Below are positions 1-9,670 of a stretch of DNA of 64,000 bases, piece after piece; the stretch's first letter is position 1, and each line of letters begins with the position of its first letter. The position numbers and the translations under genes are program-made. The stretch spans positions 1,426,001 through 1,490,000 of the forward strand of contig JAAHII010000001.1 of the NCBI GenBank assembly GCA_010671905.1, read 5' to 3'. The notes beneath the pieces were generated by a model. It saw nothing but the letters and a program-made list of their open reading frames with translations. It made no database searches and was not told the origin of the DNA. Source of the DNA: Leptolyngbya sp. SIOISBB (GTDB lineage Bacteria; Cyanobacteriota; Cyanobacteriia; Phormidesmidales; Phormidesmidaceae).

Positions 1-1690
1 CGGTCGAAATGTGGTCCAGGGTGCGTTCCATGCGGGCGGTGAAACCGACATCTACCAAGTCCGGAAAATGGCTAGAGAGCAGGTCGGTAACCGCAAAGGC
101 GGTAAACGTTGGCGTCAGACTGTTGCCATTAGCTGTGACATAACCGCGATCGATAATGGTGCCAATCACACTAGCGTAGGTACTCGGACGGCCAATACCT
201 TCGCTTTCGAGGGTTTTGACGAGGGTTGCTTCGGTGTAGCGAGCCGGGGGCTGAGTTTCGTGACCCACCGCTTCCAGCTCATTGCAGTTAACGGCATCCC
301 CAACAGCTAGCCGCGGCAACAACACTTCCTGATTTTCGATCGCCGCATCAGGATCATCTGATCCTTCGACATAGGCGCGGAAGAAGCCGGGAAAATCAAT
401 GCGCTTACCCGTCGCGCGGAAAATCGCGTTGTCCACCTCAATCTGCACCGTGATGTTGGTTTGCCGCGCTTCCGCCATTTGGGTCGCGACGGTGCGCTTC
501 CAGATCAGGTCATATAGCGATAATTCGCGACCACTCAAACCCGTTTCCTGCGGGGTGCGAAAAGCCTGACCGGCAGGTCGAATGGCTTCGTGTGCTTCTT
601 GGGCTGACTTACTTTTCGTCGCGTACTGACGAGGTTTAGGGCTGAGGTAGTCACTGCCGTACTTGGTCTCGACGCAGCTGCGAGCTGCCGCGATCGCCTG
701 CTGCGACAAGTGCACCGAGTCGGTACGCATATAAGTAATGTAGCCCTGCTCGTAGAGGCTCTGAGCGACTCGCATGGTGTCTCGCGCCGAGAGCCGCAGC
801 TTGCGGTTTGATTCCTGCTGCAGGGTAGATGTTGTGAAGGGTGGTGACGGTTTACGAGTTGAAGGACGCTCCTCCAGGTTCGCGATTGTCCAAGCGCCTG
901 CTTGCAACCGTTCCTGCAGCGTATTAGCCTCAGTCTCATTCAACAGAACAACATCGCGACCCGCCGCAATCTGTCCGGTATTTTCATCAAAATCACTGCC
1001 CGTAGCGAGACGCTTGCCATCGAGCGTAATGAGCTTAGCCTCAAAGGATTCACTATCCTTCAACAGTTGCGCCTTGAGATCCCAATAAGAACCTCGGCGG
1101 AAGGCGCGGCGGGCTCGCTCACGTTCGACCAATAACTTGACGGCAACGGACTGCACCCGTCCCGCCGAGAGACCCCACGCAATTTTTTTCCACAGTAGCG
1201 GCGACAGGGTATACCCCACTAAGCGATCAAGGATACGCCGGGTCTCCTGCGCTCGGACTAACTGGTCATCGATGTCACGGCAATTATCTAAAGCCGCTTG
1301 AATCGCCTCTTCCGTGATTTCGTGAAACACCATGCGCTTAATCGGCACTTTGGGTTTCAGGACCTGCAATAGATGCCAGCTAATGCTTTCACCTTCGCGG
1401 TCTTCGTCAGTGGCCAGTACCAGTTCGTCAACGTTTTTTAGAGCGTCTTTGAGGGTTTTAACAACTTTCTTTTTGTCGGAAGGAACGACATAGAGAGGTT
1501 CAAAATCCGCTTCTGGGTTTACCCCCAGCTGTGCCCATTTTTCGCCTTTAACCGAGGCGGGAATCTCACTCGCCGATCGCGGCAAATCTCTCACATGCCC
1601 CATCGATGCCTCAACTCGATATCCGGCGGGCAAATAGTTCCGAATAGTCTTGGCTTTAGTGGGTGACTCAACAATGACGAGGGTGGACAT
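1..1690 (-). CDS. topA: DNA topoisomerase I, C-terminal part cut off by window edge
   Basis: Type IA topoisomerase, which relaxes negatively supercoiled DNA by single-strand passage. Read leftward from ATG at 1690, the protein opens [15 protein letters not shown], the N-terminal TOPRIM strand of TopA. The active-site block [11 protein letters not shown] lies near 700-735 and is in frame with the start; its Tyr is residue 320, matching Tyr319 of E. coli TopA. The frame stays open to base 1, giving about 563 residues. Cyanobacterial TopA is usually longer, so the C-terminal domains lie outside the window. The gene is divergent from ndhB with about 500 bp between the starts. The identification is firm. 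Confidence 0.96.
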   Translation of the reverse strand, partial: MSTLVIVESPTKAKTIRNYLPAGYRVEASMGHVRDLPRSASEIPASVKGEKWAQLGVNPEADFEPLYVVPSDKKKVVKTLKDALKNVDELVLATDEDREGESISWHLLQVLKPKVPIKRMVFHEITEEAIQAALDNCRDIDDQLVRAQETRRILDRLVGYTLSPLLWKKIAWGLSAGRVQSVAVKLLVERERARRAFRRGSYWDLKAQLLKDSESFEAKLITLDGKRLATGSDFDENTGQIAAGRDVVLLNETEANTLQERLQAGAWTIANLEERPSTRKPSPPFTTSTLQQESNRKLRLSARDTMRVAQSLYEQGYITYMRTDSVHLSQQAIAAARSCVETKYGSDYLSPKPRQYATKSKSAQEAHEAIRPAGQAFRTPQETGLSGRELSLYDLIWKRTVATQMAEARQTNITVQIEVDNAIFRATGKRIDFPGFFRAYVEGSDDPDAAIENQEVLLPRLAVGDAVNCNELEAVGHETQPPARYTEATLVKTLESEGIGRPSTYASVIGTIIDRGYVTANGNSLTPTFTAFAVTDLLSSHFPDLVDVGFTARMERTLDHIST

Positions 1691-2196
1691 AGATTGATCG
1701 TTATAAGATTCCTAGATTCCGTGACGTTAGCGGATAAGTTGTACAAACAGAAAGGATTGTTAACTAAGATTTCAGATTTTGCTCATCACCCTTAGTGCTG
1801 CAGGCTGCTTCCTGTTCACTCCTAACACATCATCTCTGCAATATCTAAATCGAACTTAGCGCATTTGTCCCGGAGAGTACCCAGATTGGTTTTAAGGGCA
1901 TCAGACATCGATAGGCACGTTTGAGCCATCGAGTTGCCCCATGACGTAGGTTCAGGGAGTTCTGGTTGGCAAGCGGTTTAGACAGGAACACAAGATGTCA
2001 ATGATTTCGTGATTTGGGCTCACTAATGAAGCTCATAGGTAGAATTCATAGCCTGAAAGGTATCCCTAAACGGGGTTGCACGGGGTAAGATGCCAATGGA
2101 AAGCTTAAGACTAGTGGTCGCTCATTGCCTGCCAAGGCACGAGTGGAGCGCTCCCACTTGAGAGCAGACGTAACTATTGTTGGAGCAGTCAGCCGG
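1691..2196. other. Divergent intergenic region topA/ndhB
   Basis: About 500 bp separate the divergent starts of topA and ndhB. I see no convincing reading frame. The region must hold both promoters, but I could not place -35/-10 boxes with confidence. The frame of ndhB stays open upstream to 2125, but family comparison places the ndhB start at 2197, so 2125-2196 is treated as leader. Confidence 0.5.
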
Positions 2197-3795
2197 ATGG
2201 ACGTTGCGAATCTTGCCTCCCAACTGAATGTGGGCATCATTCTGCCAGAAGGAATCGTGGTCGCCACTTTGCTAGCCGTCTTGGTTAGCGATCTCATTGC
2301 TGGACGGGCCTCGACTCGCTGGACCCCATACCTAACCATGTTGGGCCTTGTGTTGGCGATCGTAGCGTTGGTTTACCAGTGGGATACCGCGACTCCACTG
2401 AGTTTCTTGGGCAGCTACATGGGTGATGACCTCAGCATCATCTTCCGGGGAATCATCGCGCTATCCGCGATCGCGACAGTGCCGATGTCGATTCGCTATA
2501 TCGAGCAATCAGGTACTTCCCTGGCCGAATTCCTCGTTATTTTGATGACGGCAACGCTAGGAGGCATGTTCTTATCCGGGGCCAACGATTTGGCCACCAT
2601 TTTTGTAGCTTTAGAAACCCTCAGTATCTCTTCCTACTTGCTGACCGGCTATATGAAGCGGGATCCTCGTTCTAACGAGGCAGCGCTGAAGTATCTCCTC
2701 ATCGGTGCCGCAAGTTCAGCCATTTTCCTGTACGGAATGTCGCTGCTCTATGGTTTGTCCGGCGGCAAAATGCAGCTTACCGAAATTGCTCAGAGTTTGG
2801 TCGCCACAGATAGCGACGCGCCCATTGGTTTAATCGTCGCCCTGGTATTTGTGATTGCGGGTATTGCCTTCAAAATTGCTGCTGTGCCTTTTCACCAATG
2901 GACCCCCGACGTTTATGAAGGCTCGCCGACTCCGGTTGTGGCTTTCTTGTCTGTCGGGTCTAAAGCCGCTGGATTTGCGTTGGCGATTCGTTTGCTGGTA
3001 GCCGTTTTTCCTTTAGTTTCCGAGCAGTGGCACTTTGTTTTCACCGCCCTCGCCATTCTTAGCATGGTGTTAGGAAATGTCGTTGCTCTCGCTCAGACCA
3101 GCATGAAGCGGTTGTTGGCCTATTCTTCGATCGCTCAAGCGGGCTTTTTGATGATTGGTTTGGTCATCGGGACTGAGGCTGGCTACTCCAGCATGGTGTT
3201 TTACCTACTGGTTTACCTATTCATGAACCTGGGCGGTTTTACCTGCGTTATTCTCTTCTCTTTGAGAACTGGAACTGATCAAATCAGCGAATACAGCGGC
3301 TTGTACCAAAAGGATCCTTTGTTGACCTTAGGCTTAAGCATTTGTCTCCTTTCTCTGGGTGGGATTCCCCCATTAGCAGGCTTCTTTGGTAAGCTCTACA
3401 TTTTTTGGGCGGGTTGGCAGGCTGGTGCTTATGGACTGGTGTTAGTCGGTTTAGTCACGAGCGTGATTTCTATCTATTACTACATTCGTGTAGTCAAGAT
3501 GATGGTAGTCAAAGAGCCTCAAGAAATGTCTGATTCCATCAAAGCCTATCCTGAGGTCCGTTGGGATTTGCCCGGATTACGGCCTCTGCAAGTGAGCTTG
3601 ATTTTGGCTGTGGTGGCGACTTCATTGGCGGGCATCCTCTCCAATCCCTTGTTTACCTTGGCAAACAATTCCATTAGTCATACCCCTTTGCTGCAGGCTT
3701 CGATTGAGCAGAGCACTGAGCAAAAGGCCCAGGTAACAACAGATTCTATTGCTATGGCAACTTTCATCAGTGCAGATTCGGTAACCCAACGTTAA
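2197..3795 (+). CDS. ndhB: NAD(P)H-quinone oxidoreductase subunit 2 (NdhB)
   Basis: Membrane-arm subunit of the thylakoid NDH-1 complex, used in respiration, cyclic electron flow and CO2 uptake. The protein is about 532 residues with 14 or so hydrophobic segments, and it is homologous to the antiporter-like NuoN/NdhB family. Diagnostic stretches are [33 protein letters not shown] and [12 protein letters not shown]. The Lys and Glu of the proton channel fall in these helices. I chose ATG 2197 because the protein then begins [11 protein letters not shown], like other cyanobacterial NdhB proteins; an upstream ATG-type start in the same frame would add 24 atypical residues. The gene stands alone and is followed by a strong hairpin. 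Confidence 0.96.
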   Translation: MDVANLASQLNVGIILPEGIVVATLLAVLVSDLIAGRASTRWTPYLTMLGLVLAIVALVYQWDTATPLSFLGSYMGDDLSIIFRGIIALSAIATVPMSIRYIEQSGTSLAEFLVILMTATLGGMFLSGANDLATIFVALETLSISSYLLTGYMKRDPRSNEAALKYLLIGAASSAIFLYGMSLLYGLSGGKMQLTEIAQSLVATDSDAPIGLIVALVFVIAGIAFKIAAVPFHQWTPDVYEGSPTPVVAFLSVGSKAAGFALAIRLLVAVFPLVSEQWHFVFTALAILSMVLGNVVALAQTSMKRLLAYSSIAQAGFLMIGLVIGTEAGYSSMVFYLLVYLFMNLGGFTCVILFSLRTGTDQISEYSGLYQKDPLLTLGLSICLLSLGGIPPLAGFFGKLYIFWAGWQAGAYGLVLVGLVTSVISIYYYIRVVKMMVVKEPQEMSDSIKAYPEVRWDLPGLRPLQVSLILAVVATSLAGILSNPLFTLANNSISHTPLLQASIEQSTEQKAQVTTDSIAMATFISADSVTQR

Positions 3796-3850
3796 GTCTT
3801 GCAATACCTCTGAGTTTTTGCATCAAGATTCTTTTGTGCAACTATTTAAC

Positions 3851-3893
3851 TGATAAGCCTTGTAGCTCTACTTTCTAGCTGCAAGGCTTATCA
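3851..3893 (+). terminator. Hairpin terminator downstream of ndhB
   Basis: Inverted repeat with 17-bp arms at 3851-3867 and 3877-3893, containing one G-T wobble, and a 9-base loop. The arms start TGATAAGCC and end GGCTTATCA. No T-run follows directly, so it may stabilise the 3' end rather than be a canonical intrinsic terminator. Confidence 0.6.
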
Positions 3894-4148
3894 CGCTATT
3901 AGCTCGCCAGAATTTCATCGCATCATACTTGATGTTTGGGTTGGTGTATCTGATGAGATGAGAATTGTGGCAAAAAGAACTGCCATTTCTTCAGTGCATG
4001 ACAAATAATGATCAGACTTCCGCACTTTCTCAGTCGTGTCCAGGAGAATCAAGCGCAGATAGTCGAAGCTACAACGAAACAAAACTTGTGGCGCGTCGAT
4101 CATGAGCTGGGATTTTCAGGGGCTGCCGTTAATGTTCGTTCGACGGGG

Positions 4149-4440
4149 TCAGCAGATAGCCGAGGGCAGAGCAGTCAGCCCTTTGCCCTCAAGCTGTAAG
4201 ACGGGTGTCTTCTCTTGGTAGGTGTAAGCCACCAAGGCTGCCAGGATGATAACGAGGAAATTGAAGGGACTGCGATAGCGTGTATGCTCAATCTGGAAGA
4301 TGTTCTTAACCAGCATCACCTTTTGCATCAGCCTCACCAGTTTGTTTTTTACCTTTTTCTGATCATTGTTGACCCGTTCTAGCCCTCGCTGATAGAGCCC
4401 CTCGAAAGGTTTCTGGCAAAGGTAATCGCGTTCGTGTAGC
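4149..4440 (-). pseudogene. IS982-family transposase, C-terminal remnant
   Basis: Read on the minus strand, this stretch encodes a fragment with NIFQIEHTRYRSPFNFLV followed by LVAYTYQEKTPVLQL. This resembles the C-terminal end of IS982-family transposases (IEHTRHRSxxNF...AYxxQxKKPSL) as I remember them. The open frame runs in from about 4440 to a stop at 4149. I do not see the N-terminal two thirds or the terminal repeats. It is a truncated relic next to another transposase relic, and it is unlikely to be functional. Confidence 0.6.
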
Positions 4441-4561
4441 GTCGCCTTGGCGAATCGCCAAAGCGCTCAGAGTAAAAGACCTCAGAAGTGAGACCAAAAC
4501 GTCCCGAGTATCAGTGCGCTGGGATTTCAGAGAGTGGTGACTCCAGTCGGTCTTCTCCGAA

Positions 4562-4920
4562 ACCATTGATAGCCTGACCTTTGAAGCCTTTCTTGCTCGT
4601 AAGTTACCGCTTAATCTTGGGCTTGGAGCTTGTGTGATACTTGACAATTACTCCATTCATTTAGATGAAACGATTGAGGAATTGATTCTGCAAGCAGGCG
4701 CAAAGCTAATTTGCTTGCCGCCCTACTCACCAGATTTATCAACCATTGAAAACTGCTTCTCAAAGACAAAGTCGCTCCTATGAGCAATTGAGGCGAGACA
4801 CTTATCCAGGCTTAGCAAAAGCGATTGGGGAGGCATTTAGTCAGGTTTCTTTGGACGATGTCAAAGGCATGGTTTACTCATTGCTGCTACTGCACCTCAG
4901 AAGACCAAGAAAGCTTGTAA
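4562..4920 (+). pseudogene. IS630-family transposase, decayed C-terminal remnant
   Basis: The conserved C-terminal DDE part of an IS630/Tc1-like transposase is legible but broken. Frame 4562 gives SLTFEAFLARK, VILDNYSIHLDE (second catalytic Asp) and LPPYSPDLSTIENCFSK (third catalytic residue, Glu). A TGA then interrupts the frame where Arg is expected. After a one-base shift near 4793 the reading resumes as TYPGLAKAIGEAFSQVSLDD. After a second shift near 4870 it ends WFTHCCYCTSED, with a stop at 4918-4920. The N-terminal helix-turn-helix part is absent. The palindrome GTGAATTCAC at 4950-4959 may mark an old right end. The gene is dead. Confidence 0.8.
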
Positions 4921-5091
4921 GTTACCAGCCTAGATGCTTTCCCTGAAAAGTGAATTCACTAGAATCAGGGATACATCCAAATCCGAACTTTTGCATTTTT
5001 TTAATATTCGAAGCCAGCAAATTGACGAAGTTTCCTGGAAAAACAGACTTTATCTCCAGTGATTCTTAAGATTTAATGTTGAGTAGTTTCA

Positions 5092-5138
5092 CTAGTTCTA
5101 TTAGTTCTATTAGTTCTATTAGTTCTATTAGTTCTATT
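5092..5138. repeat. Tandem 9-bp repeat (TTAGTTCTA, five units)
   Basis: Five head-to-tail copies of TTAGTTCTA; the first begins with C instead of T. They sit in AT-rich intergenic DNA between the IS630 remnant and the sugar transferase gene. The rest of 4921-5463 contains no gene that I can see and presumably holds the transferase promoter. Short tandem repeats of this kind are common in cyanobacteria and vary in copy number between strains. Confidence 0.85.
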
Positions 5139-5463
5139 CGAACTTTACAGAGTCCCTGAAACTCATGAGGTAGCAATGATGGTCTGACCCCTTAATGTTC
5201 CAAAATCAGCACGCCTCACTAGATGCATAAGTCCTGTGTAGCACAGATCACCATAGATTAAAATCAATATCGAATATTGATTAGCTCTCAATCATCTTTA
5301 TGGAAAATTCATGTTGACATCAAGTTTCTGCGAATTTCTCAAAATGGCATTTTAAAGAACTGAGGAAATCAAGGAAGTCGACTACATTTGGCTAAACTGC
5401 CTGTTTGGGTATATTCACGTAATTTTTAAGGTGACTGACTGAAGGTCAATAATTATAAGGTTT

Positions 5464-6135
5464 ATGACAACTACGACATCTACCCCCAAATCTCTAGCCG
5501 CCTTTGCTAGCCCGGCATTAGGTGTGGCTCATCCCTCCGTTTCTTGCCTGATCAAACGCAGCCTTGATATCTTGGGCAGCTGTGTTGGACTATTTGTCCT
5601 CGCGATTATGCTAGTGCCGATCGCAATTGCAATTAAAATTGAGAGCCCTGGCCCCGTTTTTTATTCCCAACTGCGTCACGGTTTGCATGGCCAGCAGTTC
5701 CGGATTTGGAAATTCCGTTCAATGGTGCAGAATGCCGATGAGCTCAAAACCTTGGTCAAAAACGAAGTTCAAGGTCAAATCTTTAAAAATGAAAACGACC
5801 CACGAATCACTCGCGTGGGACAATTTTTGCGGCGCACTAGCTTAGATGAGTTTCCTCAGTTTTGGAATGTTTTAAGAGGAGATATGAGCCTAGTTGGGAC
5901 TCGACCGCCAACGCCTGATGAGGTAGCTAAATATGAGGAGCACCATTGGGAACGTCTGAACGTCAAGCCCGGTATCACGGGGCAGTGGCAGGTCAGCGGC
6001 CGCTCTTCGATCAAAGATTTTGAAGAAGTTGTCAAGTTGGATTTGCTATATCAGGAGCGTTGGCATCCCTTTTATGATGTGCAACTGCTGTTTAAGACAG
6101 TGCTACATCTGCTGTCTCGGTCTGACGCTTACTAG
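5464..6135 (+). CDS. Bacterial sugar transferase (initiating glycosylphosphotransferase), small form
   Basis: Likely transfers a sugar-1-phosphate from a UDP-sugar to undecaprenyl phosphate, starting a polysaccharide repeat unit at the inner membrane. The 223-residue protein is only the catalytic PglC/WbaP-type domain (PF02397). It has one hydrophobic segment at about residues 28-56, then the family blocks IWKFRSM, PRITRVGQFLRRTSLDEF (catalytic Asp-Glu), NVLRGDMSLVGTRPP and PGITGQWQVSGR. The larger multi-spanning N-terminal domain seen in the gene at 39837 is absent. A TAAGG ribosome site precedes ATG 5464. The gene is monocistronic, between a transposon graveyard and a hairpin. Its substrate sugar cannot be told from sequence. 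Confidence 0.9.
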   Translation: MTTTTSTPKSLAAFASPALGVAHPSVSCLIKRSLDILGSCVGLFVLAIMLVPIAIAIKIESPGPVFYSQLRHGLHGQQFRIWKFRSMVQNADELKTLVKNEVQGQIFKNENDPRITRVGQFLRRTSLDEFPQFWNVLRGDMSLVGTRPPTPDEVAKYEEHHWERLNVKPGITGQWQVSGRSSIKDFEEVVKLDLLYQERWHPFYDVQLLFKTVLHLLSRSDAY

Positions 6136-6147
6136 GAGCCTTCCTCG

Positions 6148-6182
6148 TTCCCTTGCCTGCAGTCGGTTAGTAGGCAGGGAAG
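6148..6182 (+). terminator. Hairpin downstream of the sugar transferase gene
   Basis: Imperfect stem pairing TTCCCTTGCCTGC with GTAGGCAGGGAA, with one bulged T and a loop of about 9 bases, 12 bp after the stop codon. A classical T-run is missing. It lies between convergent genes and could serve both. Confidence 0.5.
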
Positions 6183-6262
6183 GTCATCTATAAGGATGTA
6201 GCTGAGGCAGACTTAATAAAATCAAAAATTATTCGTAGCCTCCAGGCTCTTTTGGGGGCTCG

Positions 6263-6661
6263 TTAAGGGGTCACTAGGGGACTAACACGAAGCACTTTGC
6301 TGCAGTGGCCACCGCCTTGGTCATCAATTTCGCAACGGGCGATCGCCGTCATGGCTTTACTGTTTTCAGTTTCGGCAATTTCAATAGTGGCATGGGTCCA
6401 AATATAGCGATCTTCAGGCACCTTAACGACGGCGGTGAATTCTCCCTGTTCGTTAGTGTGAACTCTTGCCCACCGCTCGGTTGTATATTCGTGAATGCCC
6501 ATTTCATGCCCGTGAAAGGTTACCGTGATGCGGGCATCTTCGACTGGGGTTGCTGATGTCAGCGCCACGCGCCCATTGAGGCTGAGCCTGGCGGCTTCGG
6601 CAACCAATGGTGTGATCAGAACCCATCCCAAGGCTGTGCATACGCTTACCAGTGTCTTCAC
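6263..6661 (-). CDS. Secreted hypothetical protein with Ig-like/carboxypeptidase-regulatory fold
   Basis: A 132-residue protein with a clear signal peptide: MKT, a hydrophobic core, and a likely cut after VAEA at residue 23. The mature part has the pattern of a small beta-sandwich of the carboxypeptidase-regulatory/CNA-B type. It opens RLSLNGRVALTSATPVEDARI and continues TVTFHGHE and GEFTAVVKVPED. Two Cys near the C-terminus (CEIDD and GGHCSK) could form a disulfide in the periplasm. No enzyme motif is seen. The start is about 235 bp from the divergent leuA start. The function is unknown. Confidence 0.72.
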   Translation of the reverse strand: MKTLVSVCTALGWVLITPLVAEAARLSLNGRVALTSATPVEDARITVTFHGHEMGIHEYTTERWARVHTNEQGEFTAVVKVPEDRYIWTHATIEIAETENSKAMTAIARCEIDDQGGGHCSKVLRVSPLVTP

Positions 6662-6895
6662 GAAAATTCCTAAATATCAATTACAACTAGTAAGCATTTC
6701 AATTTCTGTTGGCCTTGTCGGTCATGTAAAGCACATTTTTCGTGGGCAAATTGGTCGAGCAAAAACAGTAAACGTGCGTCTCGAAGTCAACAAATCGCCA
6801 AATTGTTGACTCAGCGATCGCCCATACTCGGGAAGAAGGAGACTAGAATAGTGCGTGTCGATACAAATTTTGTCGTTTATTGATTGTGAATTCCG

Positions 6896-8527
6896 ATGAG
6901 CAACCACCCGCAGTCTGATCGCATCTTGATTTTTGACACCACATTGCGTGATGGAGAGCAATCTCCTGGAGCGACGCTGAATGTGGATGAAAAACTGACG
7001 ATTGCGCGTCAACTGGCACGACTGGGTGTGGACATCATCGAAGCGGGGTTTCCCTTTGCGAGCCCGGGTGATTTTGAGGCAGTCAACAAAATTGCGGAAC
7101 AGGTGGGGACTCCAGAGGGGCCGACAATCTGCGGTTTGGCGAGAGCAACGAAACAAGATATCGAAGCCGCTGGACGGGCGATCGCCCCAGCGGCTAAAGG
7201 GCGCATTCATACCTTTATCGCGACCTCCGACATCCATATGCAGTACAAGCTGCGCAAAAGTCGGGAAGAGGTTTTAGCCATTACCGCAGAAATGGTGACC
7301 TATGCCAAAACCTTTACCGATGATGTGGAATTTTCGCCGGAGGACGCGGGTCGGTCAGAACCAGCATTTTTGTATCAGGTGTTAGAAACCGCGATCGCTG
7401 CTGGCGCGACCACTATTAACATTCCCGATACCGTTGGCTATTTGACTCCGTCAGAGTTTGGCAACTTGATTCGCGGTATCAGTGAGAATGTACCGAATGT
7501 CGAGCAAGCGGTCATTTCCGTCCACGGTCATAATGACTTGGGCTTGGCTGTCGCCAACTTCTTAGAAGCGGTGAAAAACGGTGCTCGTCAGCTTGAATGC
7601 ACCATCAATGGCATTGGAGAACGGGCTGGTAATGCGGCTCTAGAAGAGCTGGTGATGGCTCTACATGTGCGCCGGAGTTTCTACAATCCGTTCTTCGGTC
7701 GTCCTGCTGAGTCCGAGGCACCTCTGACCAACATTGATACGACGGAGATTTATCAAACCTCACGCTTGGTATCTAACTTGACGGGCATGTTTGTGCAGCC
7801 CAATAAGGCGATTGTTGGAGCCAACGCCTTTGCCCACGAATCCGGTATTCACCAGGATGGGGTACTGAAAAACAAGCTCACCTACGAAATCATGGATGCT
7901 GAGTCCATCGGTCTCAACAAGAACCAAATCGTATTGGGCAAACACTCCGGGCGTAATGCCTTCCGGACTCGATTGAAAGAGTTAGGACATGAACTTAGTG
8001 ATCAAGACCTGAACCGTGCCTTTCTCCGCTTTAAGGATTTGGCGGATAAGAAAAAGGTCGTCACCGATTGGGACATCGTGGCCCTTGTCCATGACGAAAC
8101 CCAACAAGCGCCCGAACATTTCCATCTGGAGTTGGTGCAGGTGTCTTGTGGTGATCATGCCTGTCCCACCGCGACAGTCACCATGCGCACCCCCGATGGA
8201 CAGGAACTGACTGATGCCGCGACGGGCACTGGCCCCGTGGATGCCGTCTATCGGGCGATCAACCGGGTGGTGAATATCCCGAACGAACTGATTGAATTCT
8301 CCGTGCAATCAGTAACTGCGGGCATCGATGCAATTGGGGAAGTGACCATTCGCATTCGCCATGAGGAGCGGGTTTTTTCGGGGCACGCGGCGAATACCGA
8401 TATTGTCGTGGCCTCTACCCAAGCCTACTTGAATGCGTTGAATCGCTTGTACGCAGACATTCAGAGTGGCAAAACCATCCATCCCCAAAAGGATGAAATG
8501 GCCACTGCTGCGGCTGCTCGCGTCTAG
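6896..8527 (+). CDS. leuA: 2-isopropylmalate synthase
   Basis: Catalyses the first committed step of leucine biosynthesis, acetyl-CoA + 2-oxoisovalerate to 2-isopropylmalate. The protein is 543 residues. The N-terminal TIM barrel has [14 protein letters not shown] (metal Asp and catalytic Arg), [14 protein letters not shown] (metal-binding HxH-type motif) and [17 protein letters not shown]-terminal LeuA regulatory domain from about residue 395 carries the region for leucine feedback. This full-length C-terminal domain separates it from the shorter nifV at 32182. It is preceded by a GC-poor leader and followed by a perfect 13-bp hairpin, so it is probably monocistronic. Confidence 0.97.
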   Translation: MSNHPQSDRILIFDTTLRDGEQSPGATLNVDEKLTIARQLARLGVDIIEAGFPFASPGDFEAVNKIAEQVGTPEGPTICGLARATKQDIEAAGRAIAPAAKGRIHTFIATSDIHMQYKLRKSREEVLAITAEMVTYAKTFTDDVEFSPEDAGRSEPAFLYQVLETAIAAGATTINIPDTVGYLTPSEFGNLIRGISENVPNVEQAVISVHGHNDLGLAVANFLEAVKNGARQLECTINGIGERAGNAALEELVMALHVRRSFYNPFFGRPAESEAPLTNIDTTEIYQTSRLVSNLTGMFVQPNKAIVGANAFAHESGIHQDGVLKNKLTYEIMDAESIGLNKNQIVLGKHSGRNAFRTRLKELGHELSDQDLNRAFLRFKDLADKKKVVTDWDIVALVHDETQQAPEHFHLELVQVSCGDHACPTATVTMRTPDGQELTDAATGTGPVDAVYRAINRVVNIPNELIEFSVQSVTAGIDAIGEVTIRIRHEERVFSGHAANTDIVVASTQAYLNALNRLYADIQSGKTIHPQKDEMATAAAARV

Positions 8528-8553
8528 CCATCAGTATTAGTTGTCCGCAGAAC

Positions 8554-8605
8554 ACAACTGGCTCAGAAAGAACTCCTTTGAAGGATGCCTTCCTGAGCCA
8601 GTTGT
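8554..8605 (+). terminator. Perfect 13-bp inverted repeat after leuA
   Basis: ACAACTGGCTCAG at 8554-8566 pairs perfectly with CTGAGCCAGTTGT at 8593-8605. The 26-base loop contains its own small CCTT/AAGG hairpin. It lies 27 bp after the leuA stop and probably ends that transcript. The right arm runs into TTTG, which is weak as a T-run. Confidence 0.65.
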
Positions 8606-8784
8606 TTGCGTGGCTAATGAGGCATGTCGATTCTCCATGGCAAATCGCAGCTTTTCGGGCGGTGTTTGGTCGCGATCGCAGTCAGTCATATCCGCCATTG
8701 ACTTCATATTTCTTACATTGAGTGCTGCAGAGTAAAGGTCAAGCAGGCCTTAGAGTAAGGTCGTGGCTTTTGTCTAGAACTCCT

Positions 8785-9330
8785 ATGAACTCCCCGTCTA
8801 ATAATCGTCTCAAAGAGTTCACCCAAGGCATTTTGTTGGCGGGTGTGTTACTTGTATTGCTGGGAATTGCGGCAATTGTGGCGGCTATACAACGCCCTAG
8901 CTTTATCGGCATTCTGTTGTCTAGTTTATTTTTGGTCGCCGGGGGAGCTCGATTAGTCTATAGCTGGCAAACCCGTTCCGAAAAAGGATTTCGTCTCAAA
9001 GTTAGTACGGGAGTCTTGTATTTGATGGCGAGCTTTTTGCTATTTACAGCCATCCTGCAGCGCTATATAGAACTATCGACACTGGTTGGTGTGGTCATGC
9101 TGTTGCAGGGGGGGTTGGAACTCTTGCTGGCTCGCCAACTACAACCAGGTAAGACCCGACAATGGTTTTGGGCAATGGGTTTAGGCGCTTTGCTGCTGGG
9201 CGGTTTTTTTGTCAGCAGTCTTAGAATTACCTTGGCATGGCTATTAGGCTTGATTGCAGCTTTGAGTCTGATTTTGCCCGGTGGGTGGTTAATCTTTCTC
9301 GCCTCCAGTATGCAAGCTGAAGATGCTTGA
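8785..9330 (+). CDS. HdeD/DUF308-like membrane protein
   Basis: A 181-residue integral membrane protein with about six hydrophobic segments in three repeated hairpins, as in the HdeD/DUF308 family. Blocks include GILLAGVLLVLLGIAAIVAA, a second turn ending ARLVYSW, and RITLAWLLGLIAALSLIL. HdeD is linked to acid resistance in enterobacteria, but the role in cyanobacteria is not known. I chose ATG 8785 because the upstream in-frame extension to 8722 is not membrane-like and looks like leader DNA. No obvious partner gene. Confidence 0.7.
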   Translation: MNSPSNNRLKEFTQGILLAGVLLVLLGIAAIVAAIQRPSFIGILLSSLFLVAGGARLVYSWQTRSEKGFRLKVSTGVLYLMASFLLFTAILQRYIELSTLVGVVMLLQGGLELLLARQLQPGKTRQWFWAMGLGALLLGGFFVSSLRITLAWLLGLIAALSLILPGGWLIFLASSMQAEDA

Positions 9331-9670
9331 AATCCATGATCACGGCAGTAAAACCGAGTATTATTGATGCATCAAACTCAAACAGCTCTTTCAGTCGATG
9401 TATCTTGATCTTCGACCTCAATTTCATTCAATAGCTACTCAGTATTAAAAGCTACCTTCTCGATCCTGTGTAGGCTGTGATGCATAATGCAGTTATGCTC
9501 TCCAGCTAACCAGGCTAATCAATAGATAGTATGGGCTCTCTGGTTAAATGAACACAGTTGGGATACTGTTGAGCCGTAGCACGGTGAGTACTTTAAAGAT
9601 AATTAGGGCGTATTAGTAAGCATTTCTTCTTAACTCTTAGACCAGGAAAACGATTACACAATAAAGCTTG
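9331..9670. other. Intergenic region, 340 bp
   Basis: AT-rich stretch between the HdeD-like gene and the outer-membrane-like gene. I find no credible reading frame or strong repeat. It presumably contains the promoter of the downstream gene. Confidence 0.4.

Noticed and set aside
3915-4103. Minus-strand frame of 62 residues upstream of the IS982 remnant
   Set aside because: It does not resemble any transposase part and there is no start signal; probably chance.
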